A stretch of 64,000 bases of DNA from Halichoerus grypus (Eukaryota; Chordata; Mammalia; Carnivora; Phocidae), in the NCBI RefSeq assembly GCF_964656455.1, contig NC_135718.1, forward strand, positions 126,147,093 through 126,211,092, read 5' to 3'. This document shows, piece after piece, positions 1 to 10,819 of this stretch. Position 1 is the first letter of the stretch. Each line of letters begins with the position of its first letter. The notes below the pieces were generated by a model. That model saw only the letters and a program-made list of their open reading frames with translations. It had not been told where the DNA came from and did no database searches. A program made the translations under genes and the position numbers.

Positions 1-1074
1 AGACACTGCTACTGGATAATAAGATTATGAGTAATTTTCTTATATGTTTTTCTTGATCTTTCCAAATTTGAAATAATAAATGCATCTTCCTTTATAATCA
101 AAAGAAATTGGTTTAAATTGTATTCTTTTTGTTTCAGTGAGCACAATAATAAACTGTCCCATGTAATAGAAATGCCGCCAGCTTAACTCTTCACCATCTC
201 ACTCTGTTGACATCCCACCCCCAGCCTTCCAGGATCCTCAGGCTGGCCTCCAGGGTCCTTGAATAAGCCTGCGATCCATCTCACTGAGCATTCCATACAA
301 TGACAAGACCAAGGCTGCATAAAGATGGAAAATCTAAGAAATGCCTTTGGATGAGTGCTTGGAGCCTTAAGAACCACCAACAAAATTCAGTTCAACAAGG
401 GCTTTCTAGAGACATGTTCCTCCCCTGGGATGCCTGCAGAAGGCTTCCTTCCTATATAAATTTGCCAGAATTCCTCAACTTGCCCTGCAGGGCAGAAACA
501 TTAAATCAATATTCAATTACTTATGACTTTCAATTTTTAATTAACATGTGTTTCAACTGGATGGTTGAATGGTCCTTTGTACTTTGAGAAGTCATTATCA
601 GGGGTGTTATTTTCAGCTCCTTTAAAGATATGTCCTTAATTATTTATTAAGTGTATGGTTTACATTGTGTCAGACCTCCAGACACCCAGTGGGAGAGATT
701 ATTAAGCAGATTAGATCTGATATCTAAAATTTGTCCACAGCCACTTTAACTAAAGCAAAGCCAGGAAAGAATAAAAATACTTAACCATATACAAGAAGAA
801 TTGGTTAGAAATCATACATCACCTACACATAGAAACTGTCATGTCCATGTAGATCTGCAAAGCCATGTCTTCAAAAAAGAGTGGAATTTGGGGGAGGCCA
901 GAGTCAATTTTGCACTTTTTAGATATAGTTAAGCACTTTTAAGAAGCTAGACACCCTTTAACATACCAAAAATGCAACTTTTAAGTAACCTGACAAAATA
1001 ACTACATAGAGAGAAAAAACATGATTAACTATTTTCACCTCTAAACCTAGGAAGGAAAAGGAGTATTACCAGTA
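1..1074. other. Non-coding stretch, no gene recognised
   Basis: I see no coding region or RNA gene here. Reading frames are short and lack recognisable protein features. Bases about 20-115 resemble the AT-rich end of an ancient interspersed repeat (CCAAATTTGAAATAATAAATG followed by TTTATAATCAAAAG), but the match is from memory and too weak to name a family. The rest looks like single-copy sequence. Confidence 0.5.
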
Positions 1075-1325
1075 CTGGAAAAACACCTACCATTTAACAA
1101 GCAGATTGCTCTGCGCCAAACACCCTGCTAAGAACCTCTATAAATGTTATTTTATTTCATTGTCACAAACGCCCAGGAAGGTAGATGTCATTATCTCCAT
1201 TCTATGGACAGGGGAACTAAGTCTCAGAAAACATGCCCAGGGTCACCCAGGTAGTGAGTGGTAGAGTGGGAATTCAAATCCAGGTGTGCTAAAACCGATG
1301 TTCTTTCTAAGGTCTGACCACCTCT
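1075..1325 (+). repeat. MIR SINE, sense
   Basis: This is a copy of the ancient mammalian-wide SINE MIR. The order of MIR core landmarks is kept: a decayed 'ACCTACCATTTAACAAGCA' start, 'CCCTGCTAAG', 'TTTTATTTCATTGTCACAA', 'CCAGGAAGGTAGATGTCATTATCTCCATT', and 'CAGGGTCACCCAGGTAGTGAGTGG' followed by a GGGAATTCAAATCCAGG end (landmarks separated by other bases). It is heavily diverged, as expected of a pre-eutherian repeat. It has no coding capacity. Confidence 0.85.
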
Positions 1326-2525
1326 TTGGGCCAAAACAAATACAAGCGGGATTTTTTTTTCTAATCCCACTGCAACACACATTTTTAAAATATTCATGTA
1401 TGTCCAACATTTATCATAACAAAATATGTTAAATGCCTGGCGTAATTATGTCAATACAGGAAAGTGTGGCAGATGGAGGGCTCCAGTTTCTCTTCATTTT
1501 TATATTACACAAAGACATCTACATGAGGAACAAGGTCTCACCACATCCACGCCGAAGGAATTCTTAATGTCTTAGCTCGTGTTAACGCTTTCTGTCATTT
1601 GAAAATGGCTTTTGTAATTGCCAAAATGTCTGCACGCATTTGCTTCTAAATCACAGAAAGATTGTGAAGGAAGTTAAATAGAAAATTAAGAAACAGGCAA
1701 AACACAACAGCCTCTCTACTGTCGACCTTGATTCAGAACAAATGATGTAGCTGGAAGCCAGCCATATCCCAGCCCTACTTCCAGCACGGGTTTTCTTTGT
1801 CTGATGCACTCTGCTCAGCTCTAACAAAGGGAAATGGGTAGGAAGATAATTAGATCTTTTTTTAAAAAATGACCTAGCAATAGCATCTTTAAAACCACCT
1901 GCATCTTTACAGCAAATGAAATAATACATAAATATAAATGTTTCATGCTGCTATCAAACATTGATAATAAAGGTTTTAATATTTATTGTTACCTTTGGCC
2001 AAAGCCTGAGTTCACTCTTTAGCAGGAGAGGCACAGAGAGGTGAGGATTGCCTTTGGGTACTACTGATTGGGATGGTGTCGGCATTAGAATATCCCTGTG
2101 GAAAAGGGGGCTTGGGCATGGCATCCTTAATCTTCTTAACATTCTCTTCTCTGCATTCATCTGTAATCAGCTTTCTCTCAAATTCTAATAGATTCTTCTT
2201 CTTCTTTTTTAATATAAGGCTCTGTACCTCCTCCCAATTGGGGATATTTAAATGATCCTAGATCCTTCTGTATTCCACAGAAGGGGTTTTCCTGGCTGTG
2301 CCCTAGAGATTTCACTGTCCCAACATTAGTAATGACCCCAGGCAAAATGTTTTTCTGTGAACATCAAAGTGTCTTGAGCAGTTACTCAAATACCTTATGA
2401 ATGTGGAGTTCAAGTTTTGTTACCCACACCTCTCTTCAGCTGCTGGTAACTGAAGCTAGGGTTGGGCAGGGAAGTTGTGCCCAAAATTCAGCTGCAGGCT
2501 GCATGATAAGGTCTCACAGTTAGTT
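1326..2525. other. Non-coding stretch, no gene recognised
   Basis: No supported gene or named repeat. Small frames on both strands (up to 92 codons) look like chance frames: no domain, signal or conserved motif is visible in them. A T-rich run lies near 2195-2215. Confidence 0.5.
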
Positions 2526-2785
2526 CCATGGTGTGTACCTTATGCAGGGCACCATTCTGAATGCTCTGCAAGCACTGACTTGCTCAGTCTTCACAGCAAC
2601 CTTAGGAGGTAGGGAAAACTTATTATGCCCATTTTAGAGATGGTAAAACTGAGGCACAGATTCATTATAAAACTTGCTCAAAGGTTGCATAATTAGTATT
2701 TGGCAGAGCTGGGACTTGAACCCAGTCAAACAGGCTCCAGAACCAGAGCTTTCAAGCAATATGTTATGCCACGCTGGCCCTGAGG
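2526..2785 (+). repeat. MIR SINE, sense
   Basis: Second MIR copy in the same orientation. Landmarks are the AGGGCACCATTCTGAATGCT part, 'CTTCACAGCAACCTTAGGAG', 'TTATTATGCCCATTTTAGAG', 'AAAACTGAGGCACAGA', 'GGCAGAGCTGGGACTTGAAC' and a terminal CAGGCTCCAGAACC. It spans nearly the full MIR length, from the region after the tRNA-related head to the 3' end. Confidence 0.9.
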
Positions 2786-3029
2786 TGAAGCCAGGAGAAA
2801 AGGGAAGGTCCCCATCTCGCTAGCACCTCAGGATAACCCACTGCCACTTATTTACTACAGCCCTTTATCTTTCACTCGTGTTAGAATAGCAGCACGACAC
2901 ACCAGCTCGCAGATGACTGCTCCTCTCGCTGCAGACCCCTTCTGCCCTAAATGCAAGTCACCAAAGTGGACTCTGAACAGCTCACCTCACCGTTCACATC
3001 CAGGGCAGATGAATGGACTCCCTGTCTTC

Positions 3030-3370
3030 ACTCTCCTCCCTCTTCAGGCCTTTCTGGTCATTCATGCTCTTTTCAAGGGTCTTTTACATTAAAATTCTGT
3101 TTACAGGCAACAGTTACCACCCAATGTCCTCTTCATCCCTGGGAGGAAGAAGTCCTTCCTCTTCTTCTCTGCCAATCCCAGCTTCCTTCATTTTCTCTCT
3201 TCTACAGGCTAGCCCAGACAGCTCTGCATCTCCTATCACATTACTTATTGTCTTGTATTAGAATTATTCAGGTTCACCCCTTATTTCTCCTCCTAGTTGG
3301 TAAGCAGGGGAGAACCATCTTTTTTTCTTCTTTGTCTTCATTTTGTTACTTGGGTACCATCCCGTCTTTC
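3030..3370 (+). repeat. Probable L2/CR1-type LINE 3' fragment, sense
   Basis: The pyrimidine-rich sequence resembles the 3' end of an L2 or related CR1-clade LINE: ACCTCCTATCACATTACTTATTGT-like text (3228-3252), then TAGTTGGTAAGCAGGGGAGA, where the family has 'tagaatgtaagctccatgaggg'. Divergence is high and no polyadenylation tail is preserved. A 189-codon frame (2951-3520) runs over it, but the protein has no recognisable domain and is best explained by the scarcity of stop codons in pyrimidine-rich DNA. Confidence 0.4.
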
Positions 3371-3525
3371 CCACGCTCAATTACAACCAAAAAAAGAAAA
3401 GGACATGCATTTCAGCAGCGAACCAGGAACTATATTTCCAACCATATTTTGCACTACAAAATTCAACTTTTTGAAATATTGCCTCAATTTATTTTCAAAA
3501 AATATTTTCCTTTAAAGTAATGCTT

Positions 3526-4293
3526 ATTGTACTTTGACACTGGTGGAATTGCCAAGGATGATGTAGCGTCATGATATCTGCCGTTCTACCCCGATGGTGT
3601 TTGATTTACAGACACTTTAACGGTAGAAAAAATATCTGTCACAGTGACATCGATCGGTGTTTTGACTGGCTGAGGTTAAGCCATAGAGAGGTACCGTCAA
3701 AAGGGAAAATGTAGGGAAACTCCCCCTTGCTCCCAACAGAGAATGTGTTTGATAGCTTCTGGCCTGGAGAGCCATTTCCAGACAGAGGTTTATAAATAAA
3801 ACCAGAATGTGGAATTAATTGAAATCAGGTTCCATAGGGTCTCATCAGACGTCCAACCAGCACCATGACTGATCAACTTAGTTAAATATCAGGGTCTTTA
3901 TTTCCCAACCTCCTCCCCCCTAAATAATTAGAAAGCTATTAACTCATTGACAGATTAAGTTATTCAAAATGACTGAAGCAAAATTGTGTGTAGACAATCT
4001 CAGCTATTCAGGAGTTTCCAGTTTTGTGACTTGTTTTGTCTTCAAACGTCTTGTTTCACTATCCACTAGATACTAAAATCTTTTTCTCTGCACATTGATG
4101 AGACCAACAAGGAAAAGGAAGGAAATTCAATTTAGTCAAAAGTTGTTATATCAAGAGACTGTCAAGAGGTCGAAGAGACCTTAGAATTTAGCACACCACC
4201 TCATTTTGAAAATGAAGAAAGTAAACGTCAGAATAAAAAAAAAAAAAAAGACTTTTCAAAAAACACATATCTCATTAGTGATAAAAACTGATT
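3526..4293. other. Non-coding stretch, no gene recognised
   Basis: Nothing supported on either strand apart from a 15-bp A-run near 4236. It looks like ordinary single-copy intergenic or intronic DNA. Confidence 0.5.
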
Positions 4294-4310
4294 AAGAATT
4301 CTGGAAACCA

Positions 4311-4520
4311 GGGGCATCTGGGTGGCTCAGTCATGAAGCGTCTGCCTTTGGCTCAGGGTCCTGGGATCGAGCCCCGCATCGGGCTCCCTGCTCCGCGGGA
4401 AGCCTGCTTCTCCCTCTCCCACTCCCCCTGCTTGTGCTCTCTCTCTCGCTGTGTCTCTCTCTGTCAAATAAATGGATAAAATCTTTAAAAAAAAAAATTT
4501 TTTTTTTTTTTTAAATAATA
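4311..4520 (+). mobile_element. SINEC (Can-SINE), sense, with target-site duplication
   Basis: A carnivore SINE derived from tRNA-Lys, with a Pol III A-box-like GGTGGCTCAGTC and a B-box-like GGGATCGAGCC. The body belongs to the class ending 'CTCCCACTCCCCCTGCTTGTGCTC', followed by CT repeats, TGTCAAATAAAT and an A-rich tail. The tail here continues as an unusual A-run joined to a T-run (about 4488-4512). A 17-bp duplication AAGAATTCTGGAAACCA flanks it at 4294-4310 and 4521-4537. The duplication is perfect, so the insertion is fairly young. About 13 bp are missing between 'TTGGCTCAGG' and 'GTCCTGGG' compared with other copies. Confidence 0.95.
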
Positions 4521-4537
4521 AAGAATTCTGGAAACCA

Positions 4538-5828
4538 GCCTCCACAAACAGGATTTACTTTTAGACATAGAACGGGACTTACTAGAAGCTCTTCTTAACA
4601 ATTACTGGTGAAAATTTTTAAAAACCCAGAATGAAGACTAAAGATCTTATTTTTCCATGTGACTCTGAAGTTACCAACTTTTCTGGAGTCACATAAACCA
4701 ATGTTTTTCCCTCTTCTTTCTCTACTTCTCTTTTGAGCCTACAAATTATGTGTGTGAAATAAAACGGCCTATAAATAATATTTTCTTAATTTCTTATACT
4801 CTCCCCCTTCACCTTGATAGATCAACGGGAGGAATTTTAAAGGAACAAAGGAAGGAAATGGAGGGTCAAGAGACACAGACCCTTCTAATAAATGCAGAAT
4901 GTACTACTCCAGAATTTTCTCCTCTCTGGCCAGGAAATTCATTCTGAATACATGAGTATTCACGCATTCATTGCCTTACCTTTGCAACCACTAAGACTGC
5001 CCAGTCATACTTCCTGCTACTTCTTTCCCTGAGGCCTCACCAGCCTATGGACCACTGTGGACAGACAGCACTTTGAGGTCCTTGACACAGACAAAACAAT
5101 CCATTGAATAGCTGATTTTGTCACTTCTAAACCAACTGTATGGCATTTTTTAGACACAAAGCAAGAATTTTAATTTCTCATCCCCTGCTCCCTGTAGACA
5201 TCAGAAGAGAGTTGTAGGATGTTACAAGCAATGTGTGGAGGAACTAAATAGCTGTGTAAGAAGAAATGATCATGCAAGTAAACAGGGTTTTGCCTCATTT
5301 ATCTCCCTTAATATGAAGATCTCTCTTTTAATCACATCTAAAGTTACTCAGAGATTTTCTTAAAGATATATTGGATTACATGGTCTCCTTATTGGCCAAT
5401 CAACACTGCATAGGTTGAGTGGGGGACCTACTCTTCTCCTCCCCCCTACCCCTTTGGGATTTCATCAAAGAGGCCACCCTGAAGTTTCCGGCCTGTGCCT
5501 CAGTGACCTGAAACTCATCCATCACTGATCACAATCAACATCTGTTATCCACTCTGCTCAAGATATCTTTCCTCCACTGGTGCTTGCACTCTGATAGACA
5601 AGTTTCTCATACACAAAAATATGAATAGCATAAAATATATTAATTCCACTACCTCACGGTCTTTGATCCACATTTTAAAAGAATATACTAATAGCACCAT
5701 GATACTGTAATATAGAGAGAGGTTTTTTACTTTAGACAGAATATAACAGCTGTTTGCTTTTATTTATCTCTAAATTTTTTCCATTTCTTGAAGGCAACCA
5801 CTCTGTTTATTATAAGCCTGCTAAAAAT
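4538..5828. other. Non-coding stretch, no gene recognised
   Basis: No gene or named repeat is seen. The sequence is moderately AT-rich. Frames are at most 65 codons and show no protein feature. Bases 5780-5830 look like a decayed L2 or MIR edge, too weak to call. Confidence 0.45.
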
Positions 5829-5971
5829 GCAAACGTGCTTAAAGTACTACTTCTTGTATTTTCAGATTTAATATCAGGGGAACAAATTTAAAACAGTTAT
5901 TGCATTTCCATTGCTTTAATTATTTTATAATTCTCCTTTGTAAGAATGTACTTTTCAATATATTTCAAGGA
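5829..5971 (+). repeat. Unrecognised duplicated sequence, copy A
   Basis: This segment aligns with 7169-7302 in the same orientation, about 1.34 kb apart. Shared blocks include CAAAnnTGnTTnAAGTACT, GAGGAACAAA/GGGGAACAAA, CAAAACA/TAAAACA, 'ATTTCC..TGCTTTA', 'TTATAATT..CCTT', TAAGAATnTACTTT and ATTCAAG/TTTCAAG. By eye about three quarters of the aligned bases agree, with small gaps. I do not recognise it as MIR, L2, L1 or a SINE. It could be an unnamed ancient repeat or an old local duplication. Confidence 0.6.
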
Positions 5972-6734
5972 ATTTCAACTTTAAAAATGACTAAAAGTAT
6001 TTCAATATAAAGACATACGTTCTAACACATGTTCAAAGCTGGATTTTTTTCCCTGAGTTAATGGAAATAAACTCCTTATGGATGTTTAATAATTGTCTGG
6101 TTTTTATTCATTAAAAAATTGTTACATATTAATGAAAGAATAAAACACCACTAAACTCTTCTATGTAAATTTTCTGAATGTAAACTTGAGAATTTTTTCT
6201 CAGCATTTTTATGTTTAGAATATTTTTAACTTACAACGTAAAGATTTTTTTCCCGGAGTCAAGATATTGACTAAAACATAATACTATTTAATTATCTATG
6301 GCACTAAAATACAGTTTCTTTAGAATTAATTCCTGGAGAGCTAAGAAACTTCTTTCCCATCCCCACCCAAGAATACTGCCATTCAAAACTTTTACATACA
6401 TAGCCTGCATATAAATATAACCTCTAAGATAATACAAGTAGTAGAAAGATAAAAGTTATTTGAAGTACCCAGTTTTTCAATCAATATATTGAAGCTATAG
6501 GATATTTACACACTGCTATTCACTTCAGGGAGACCCAGAAGAGAATCCATATCTATTGTACAGGGAAATAGACAAAACAACAGGAGTTTTAGCTACGGGG
6601 CACCAATTAAAGAATAATGGGAAAACTTTTATGCAGCTAAAAATCTTCTGGGACTACTTGCTTTTAATGGACAGTAACGTTTTGGAACACAATCTTTACA
6701 GGTTCTGCACAAAGGTCATTTGTCTTTTGGAAGT
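5972..6734. other. AT-rich non-coding stretch
   Basis: Strongly AT-rich DNA with no supported gene. A frame at 6556-6834 runs partly into the following antisense L2 and is a chance frame. Confidence 0.5.
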
Positions 6735-7135
6735 TTACTTGAGTTCTTTCAATCAGCAAATACTGTTTGAGCATCTTCTGCATGCCAGGTGCAAGATACA
6801 CAGACAGAAAAATTACAGCCGCTGGCCTCGCTGAGCTTATAGTTAAAAGATGACATACTCATGGAAACCCATGAGCTGTGTATATCAGATGAGGGTTACA
6901 ATATAGGCATGTTCAATATACAATAGAAGAGTGGAGGAAGTGATGTCCACAGCTGCTCTAATAGACACTCAATACTTGAGAAATGAGCACCTACGTGTCA
7001 GATGCTGGCTTAGCATCAGGATTACAAAGATGAAGAAGAAAACGAAAGCATACCATAGTGTGACAATTGCCACAGCAGAGATGTGCAGAGGACACCACAG
7101 AAACACCAAGAAGGATATCTGGCCCAAAGGGAGAG
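6735..7135 (-). repeat. L2 LINE 3' end, antisense (part 1)
   Basis: Reverse-complement of the L2 3' region. AATCAGCAAATACTGTTTGA, then CATGCCAGGTGCAAGATACA and GAGCTTATAGTTAAAAG correspond to the L2 tail 'tgttgaatgaa', the 'cctagcacagtgcctggcac' block and the 'actagactgtaagctcc' block. It continues on the far side of an intervening unrecognised segment as 7315-7580, where the next more internal L2 sequence appears, so one L2 was split or partly lost. Confidence 0.7.
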
Positions 7136-7168
7136 AGATAAGATCTCTTTAAGACCTCACCAAGAAGT

Positions 7169-7302
7169 CCAAATATGTTTTAAGTACTTGCATTTATAGA
7201 TTTATTATTCGAGGAACAAACTCAAAACACTAGTTGGATTTCCCCTGCTTTATTTTTCTTATAATTTGCCTTCTTCATAAGAATATACTTTAATTCAAGA
7301 AG
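7169..7302 (+). repeat. Unrecognised duplicated sequence, copy B
   Basis: Partner of 5829-5971. This copy sits between two pieces of one antisense L2 (6735-7135 and 7315-7580), as if inserted into that L2, which argues for a dispersed mobile repeat rather than a simple tandem duplication. No inverted termini, poly-A tail or clear target-site duplication could be seen. Confidence 0.6.
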
Positions 7303-7314
7303 GATCATAGAAAA

Positions 7315-7580
7315 TGAGAGGTCGTATGGCCTGAGAGTCTGGCAGAGCCATGTTTGGGAAATGATGAATAGTTTTGCATGGATGGGGTGCACAGTGTATC
7401 TGAGGGGAAAAGTCAAACCTGGGAAGGAGGTCGGAGGTACATCATGGCAGGCCTTTAATGCCAGTCTAAGCAAGTTGGACTATCCCACAGACAATGGGAG
7501 CCACTAAATGGCTTTATGAGGAGAAGTAGGATCAGATTTACATTTTTAGAAAGATCACCCAGTAGTTGTGAGGGCCTTGC
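7315..7580 (-). repeat. L2 LINE, antisense (part 2)
   Basis: Matches the reverse-complement of L2 upstream of its 3' end: 'CATGGCAGGCCTTTAATGCC' (antisense of the 'ctacaaggccctgcatga' block), CAATGGGAGCCACTAAATGG, and ATCAGATTTACATTTTTAGA followed by AAGATCACCC. These are among the best-kept L2 landmarks, so family and orientation are secure. The element is inert. Confidence 0.85.
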
Positions 7581-8462
7581 CCTAATCAGTTCACATCCAT
7601 TCACAAATCTGACACCTACCCCAAGCACGGGCTCAGTCCAGCCCCATTCTCTAGGACACATCTTAACAATGAACAAGAGCAAACATAAGGTAACCCTCCT
7701 GGAACTAGCATGGAGTCTGGCTCGCTATTGGTCCTACTCACTCCGGAAAGCCTCCATTCTTCACAAGCAGCCCTTCTGCCCCTGGTAATGCCCCCTCTCC
7801 CTTGGTTGGGGACACCAACCTTGTCCCCAGCCCACAGCATTTCTGCCTTCAGGGGCTTGACCTTATTAGCCTAAATTCCAGCTTTTGGGACCCTTAGCTC
7901 TCTGATCTACGGATCAGACCTTGTCCATACTTCCCCATCTCTATGACTGAAGAGTTTTAACCAAGGATCCACATGGTTTGATTTTCCCCAGGTCCTAAAT
8001 TCTCCCGCCCTTCCAGACCCTTTTCCTCTAGTCTGAGCTCAAAACTCCTTCCTCTCTGGCTCTGCCTCCCACCTGTCATTGCTGTCCCACTCTATATGCC
8101 TGAAGAGAAACTCTCCACTCAAATGGCCACAGACTAAAATTATCCACCAGTCCCAGTCCCATGTCCTGATAGGGCCTTTGATTCTCTCCAATTCCACATC
8201 CACTAGAATTGAGTTTTTACCTTGTGAGCTTTTTTTTTTCTGACCCAGGATCATGTTATAGCCCCTGGGCTGACTTCATCTCTTGATTTCTCTCCCAGAC
8301 CCAACCCCCTATAAGGCTGTGCTTGAACTAGAGGATAAGGAGCAAGAAGTATCCAGTTTTTGTCTTACTCTTTTCTCTCATTTGGTCTCTGAGATTGGGA
8401 ATCACCTCAGCATTGCCCAAGTCCCAACTCGATCAGAATAGACAACTTACTAATGTCCAAGT
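7581..8462. other. Non-coding stretch, no gene recognised
   Basis: GC content is somewhat higher than around it and the plus strand is pyrimidine-rich. Overlapping frames of 71-90 codons occur on both strands without any recognisable protein feature. This could be decayed LINE sequence, but no landmark is clear enough to name it. Confidence 0.45.
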
Positions 8463-8695
8463 AATGGTAATAATGGTTTCTATCTTTAGTGGACTTCATT
8501 GCCAGAAATGATGTGACGCACCTTACAGTCATTGTTTCTTTTATCCTCACAGCAATTCTATGTCAAAGGCATCAATAGCCACACTTTACAAAGGGGACAG
8601 TGAGGCTTAGAGAGATTAAATAAGTTTGCTACTGGTAAGTGATAAGATCAATAGAAAATTATTTGAATCCACAGCTCTTTACCAATAGCTACGTT
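8463..8695 (+). repeat. MIR SINE, sense
   Basis: Landmarks: TTTATCCTCACAGCAATTCT, then CACACTTTACAAAGGGGACA, GTGAGGCTTAGAGAGATTAA, TACTGGTAAGTGATAAGATC and a TTTGAATCCACAGCTC end. Diverged but collinear with MIR over most of its length. Confidence 0.85.
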
Positions 8696-9795
8696 GCAAA
8701 GCGTTTGGTTCTGAGGCCATGTAATCCCAACCAGCACATGTTCTAGGTGCCCCTGAGGATTCTAATCAGCCCTTACCAGCCTGAGACATCACTGGTACAG
8801 CTGTGAAAAGGCTGAAGTTGATCTGGAATTCCCAGAAGGAGCAGGGGAACATAGCCAGGTGAATGTTTCCATGTATCTCTTCCTAAGACATGTTACTTCT
8901 TTAAGGAGCTGGAACCCAGAAGACACAGCTTTTCCCAGAGGAACACCACTAATGGCTTAGAGTCTCTGATGTAAAATTATAGAGTACTTGGAACCCTCTC
9001 TATAGCTCTCCCCATGGGACCCATATCATATAGGTGCCTTACAATGAGGTCTTTCACTTTCAGCAATGAATCTGTCTTAGATATCTTTTCACACAAACCC
9101 CACCAATGAAAAGCTACCTAAAGCAACTTCCAAATGTGGTAGACATTTTTTTTCCTCCTTTTTTTTTCTTTTTTTTAGAAATTTTAAAGTGGCAAAGATA
9201 TGTTGGCTACCTGGCAAGTATTACTAGCTGACTACACTCTCAACCAGTTACAGCATTTTCTGCTTTCTTTCTCTTGCTATAAAAAGCCCAGAGAATTTAG
9301 GAGCTTTCACATTTCACTGGACAGAGGCCCTGGCTTGATAGGTGAAATATCTTTCTGACTGGATGATATATCCGTTTATTTGTATTTATAAAATGCAAGT
9401 GACCTTTTGAATGTGAAAGGTGGTACAGTCTTTTAATAGATTATCCCCCCACTCTGGAATTTTTTAAACAAAGGCACATTTATTCAAGATAAGGGGATAA
9501 ATGACAATAAAAGCACAGAACATCAATTTGCTATCAGACAGCAGGTTGTTTTGTGAAGGTTTCCCCTAAGGTGTTACAGAGCTTATAAAGCAGTATACAC
9601 ATTTAAAATCATATACAACTTGATTTTCAATGCTTGAACCTCTTAAAATACTTCTACATAATGATATTCTCACTCATTTCTACTGGACTATAAAACAGGA
9701 GCAAGTTTTCTAAATCTGTTACCAAATTCTTTTTAAAAAGTAAAGAAGAAATGTGTAAAATGAAAAAAAAAAATCTATCCAGGCTTATATCTTTC
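8696..9795. other. Non-coding stretch, no gene recognised
   Basis: No gene supported. A TATA-like CTATAAAAAGCCC occurs at 9278-9290, but no open frame, CpG cluster or other promoter context follows, so it is not called as a promoter. Pyrimidine-rich runs lie at 9147-9177. Confidence 0.45.
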
Positions 9796-9799
9796 ATAA

Positions 9800-10265
9800 T
9801 TAGTATATTAAGTTACCATTTATTATATGTCTAGTAAATATTCAGCATAATACAGTGCTTCACATATATTATTTAACACTAAAAATATTTCTATATTAGT
9901 CATTATCTTCTTTATATTGAAGAAAAACTGAGAAGTTATATGACTTCCCCAAGGTCATACAGCTATTAAGAAACAGGTCAAGGGGCACCTGGGTGGCTCA
10001 GTCAGTTAAGCGTCTGACTTGTAATTTCAGCTCAGGTCATGATCTCGGGGTTGTGAGATCCAGCCTTGCTTGGGGCTCTGTGCTCAACACGCAGTCTGCT
10101 TATCCCTTTCCCTCTGCTCCTCCCCCCTACTCATGCTCCCTCTCTCTTTCTCTCTCTCTCAAATAAATAAATAACATCTTTAAAAATAAATTTAAAATTA
10201 AAGAAAAAAAAGAAACAGGTCAAGTATTCAAATCCAAGTCCATTTGACTCTAAAAGCTGTGCTCT
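9800..10265 (+). repeat. MIR SINE, sense, split by a SINEC
   Basis: The left part (to 9982) carries 'CCATTTATTATATGTCTAG', ATTATTTAACACTAAAA, GAAAAACTGAGAAGTTATAT and CCCAAGGTCATACAGCTATT. The right part (10210 on) continues with CAAATCCAAGTCCATTTGAC and AGCTGTGCTCTTCCTACCA. Together they make one nearly complete MIR interrupted by a SINEC (9983-10209). The break lies inside the 15-bp target-site duplication, giving a clean order of insertion. Confidence 0.9.
9983..10209 (+). mobile_element. SINEC, sense, inserted into a MIR
   Basis: Starts GGGGCACCTGGGTGGCTCAG. It belongs to the variant with 'GTCTGACTTGTAATTTCAGC', 'GATCTCGGGGTTGTGAGATC' and a long CT-rich segment, ending in an AAATAAATAA / A-rich tail. 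Target-site duplication AAGAAACAGGTCAAG at 9968-9982 and 10210-10224 is perfect over 15 bp. The duplicated bases belong to the surrounding MIR. Confidence 0.95.
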
Positions 10266-10297
10266 TCCTACCAAGCATTACAGCTAACATTAACTCA

Positions 10298-10522
10298 GGA
10301 ACCATGTTCTGGGTTTTAATCTTGGGTCTATTGACAACTATGTGATGTTGGGCTAGTTATTTAACTTGCTGTCCTTCAGTTTCCTCATCTGTTGAAATAG
10401 GAATAATAAGAACACTGACTGACTAAGAGTACTGCAGGGATTAAATGAGTTAACATAGGAGAAGTATTTGGAACCATGTCTAGTACATAATAAGTGCTCA
10501 AAAATTGATGGCTGTTAGTATC
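10298..10522 (-). repeat. MIR SINE, antisense
   Basis: Antisense MIR: 'TTGACAACTATGTGATGTTG', GGGCTAGTTATTTAACTTGC, 'TTCAGTTTCCTCATCTGTTG', 'TGCAGGGATTAAATGAGTTA' and 'AGTACATAATAAGTGCTCAA'. It lies about 30 bp beyond the end of the sense MIR at 9800-10265, so the two form an inverted pair. Confidence 0.9.
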
Positions 10523-10546
10523 ATCATCATCATCATCATCATCACC
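10518..10546. repeat. (ATC)n microsatellite
   Basis: Seven to eight ATC units run directly from the 5' edge of the antisense MIR, ending CACCATTACTG. A short simple repeat that may be length-variable between individuals. Confidence 0.9.
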
Positions 10547-10819
10547 ATTACTGTATTACTACTATGACACAAGGCTTCCCCCATGGGAAACTTCTCTTGA
10601 CCCTACATTCCTCTCCATCTACCATTCCACTTCTTGATCCCCTTCACAATTACACTTACTGAAAGAGATGTCTCTGCTTGCTGTCTCCATTTCTTACCCT
10701 CACATCCACAGCCACCAAGTTATGGCTTCCTCTGCTTCGACAGCATAAAAACTGTTCTTGTTGAGATCTCTGTAGCAGAGACCACTACGTGTTCATCAAA
10801 GCCTATCCACTTTACCTTC

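Noticed and set aside
2951..3520. Longest open frame of the window, 189 codons, sense
   Set aside because: No known domain, low-complexity Ser/Leu-rich translation, pyrimidine-rich DNA that lacks stop codons by composition, and partial overlap with an L2/CR1-like fragment. One such frame is not surprising in 64 kb on six frames.
9278..9290. TATA-box-like CTATAAAAAGCCC
   Set aside because: No CpG cluster, initiator or open frame downstream; a TATA-like string is expected by chance in this much AT-rich DNA.
10518..10546. Regular short repeats as a CRISPR array
   Set aside because: Simple microsatellite in mammalian DNA; no unique spacers between repeats.
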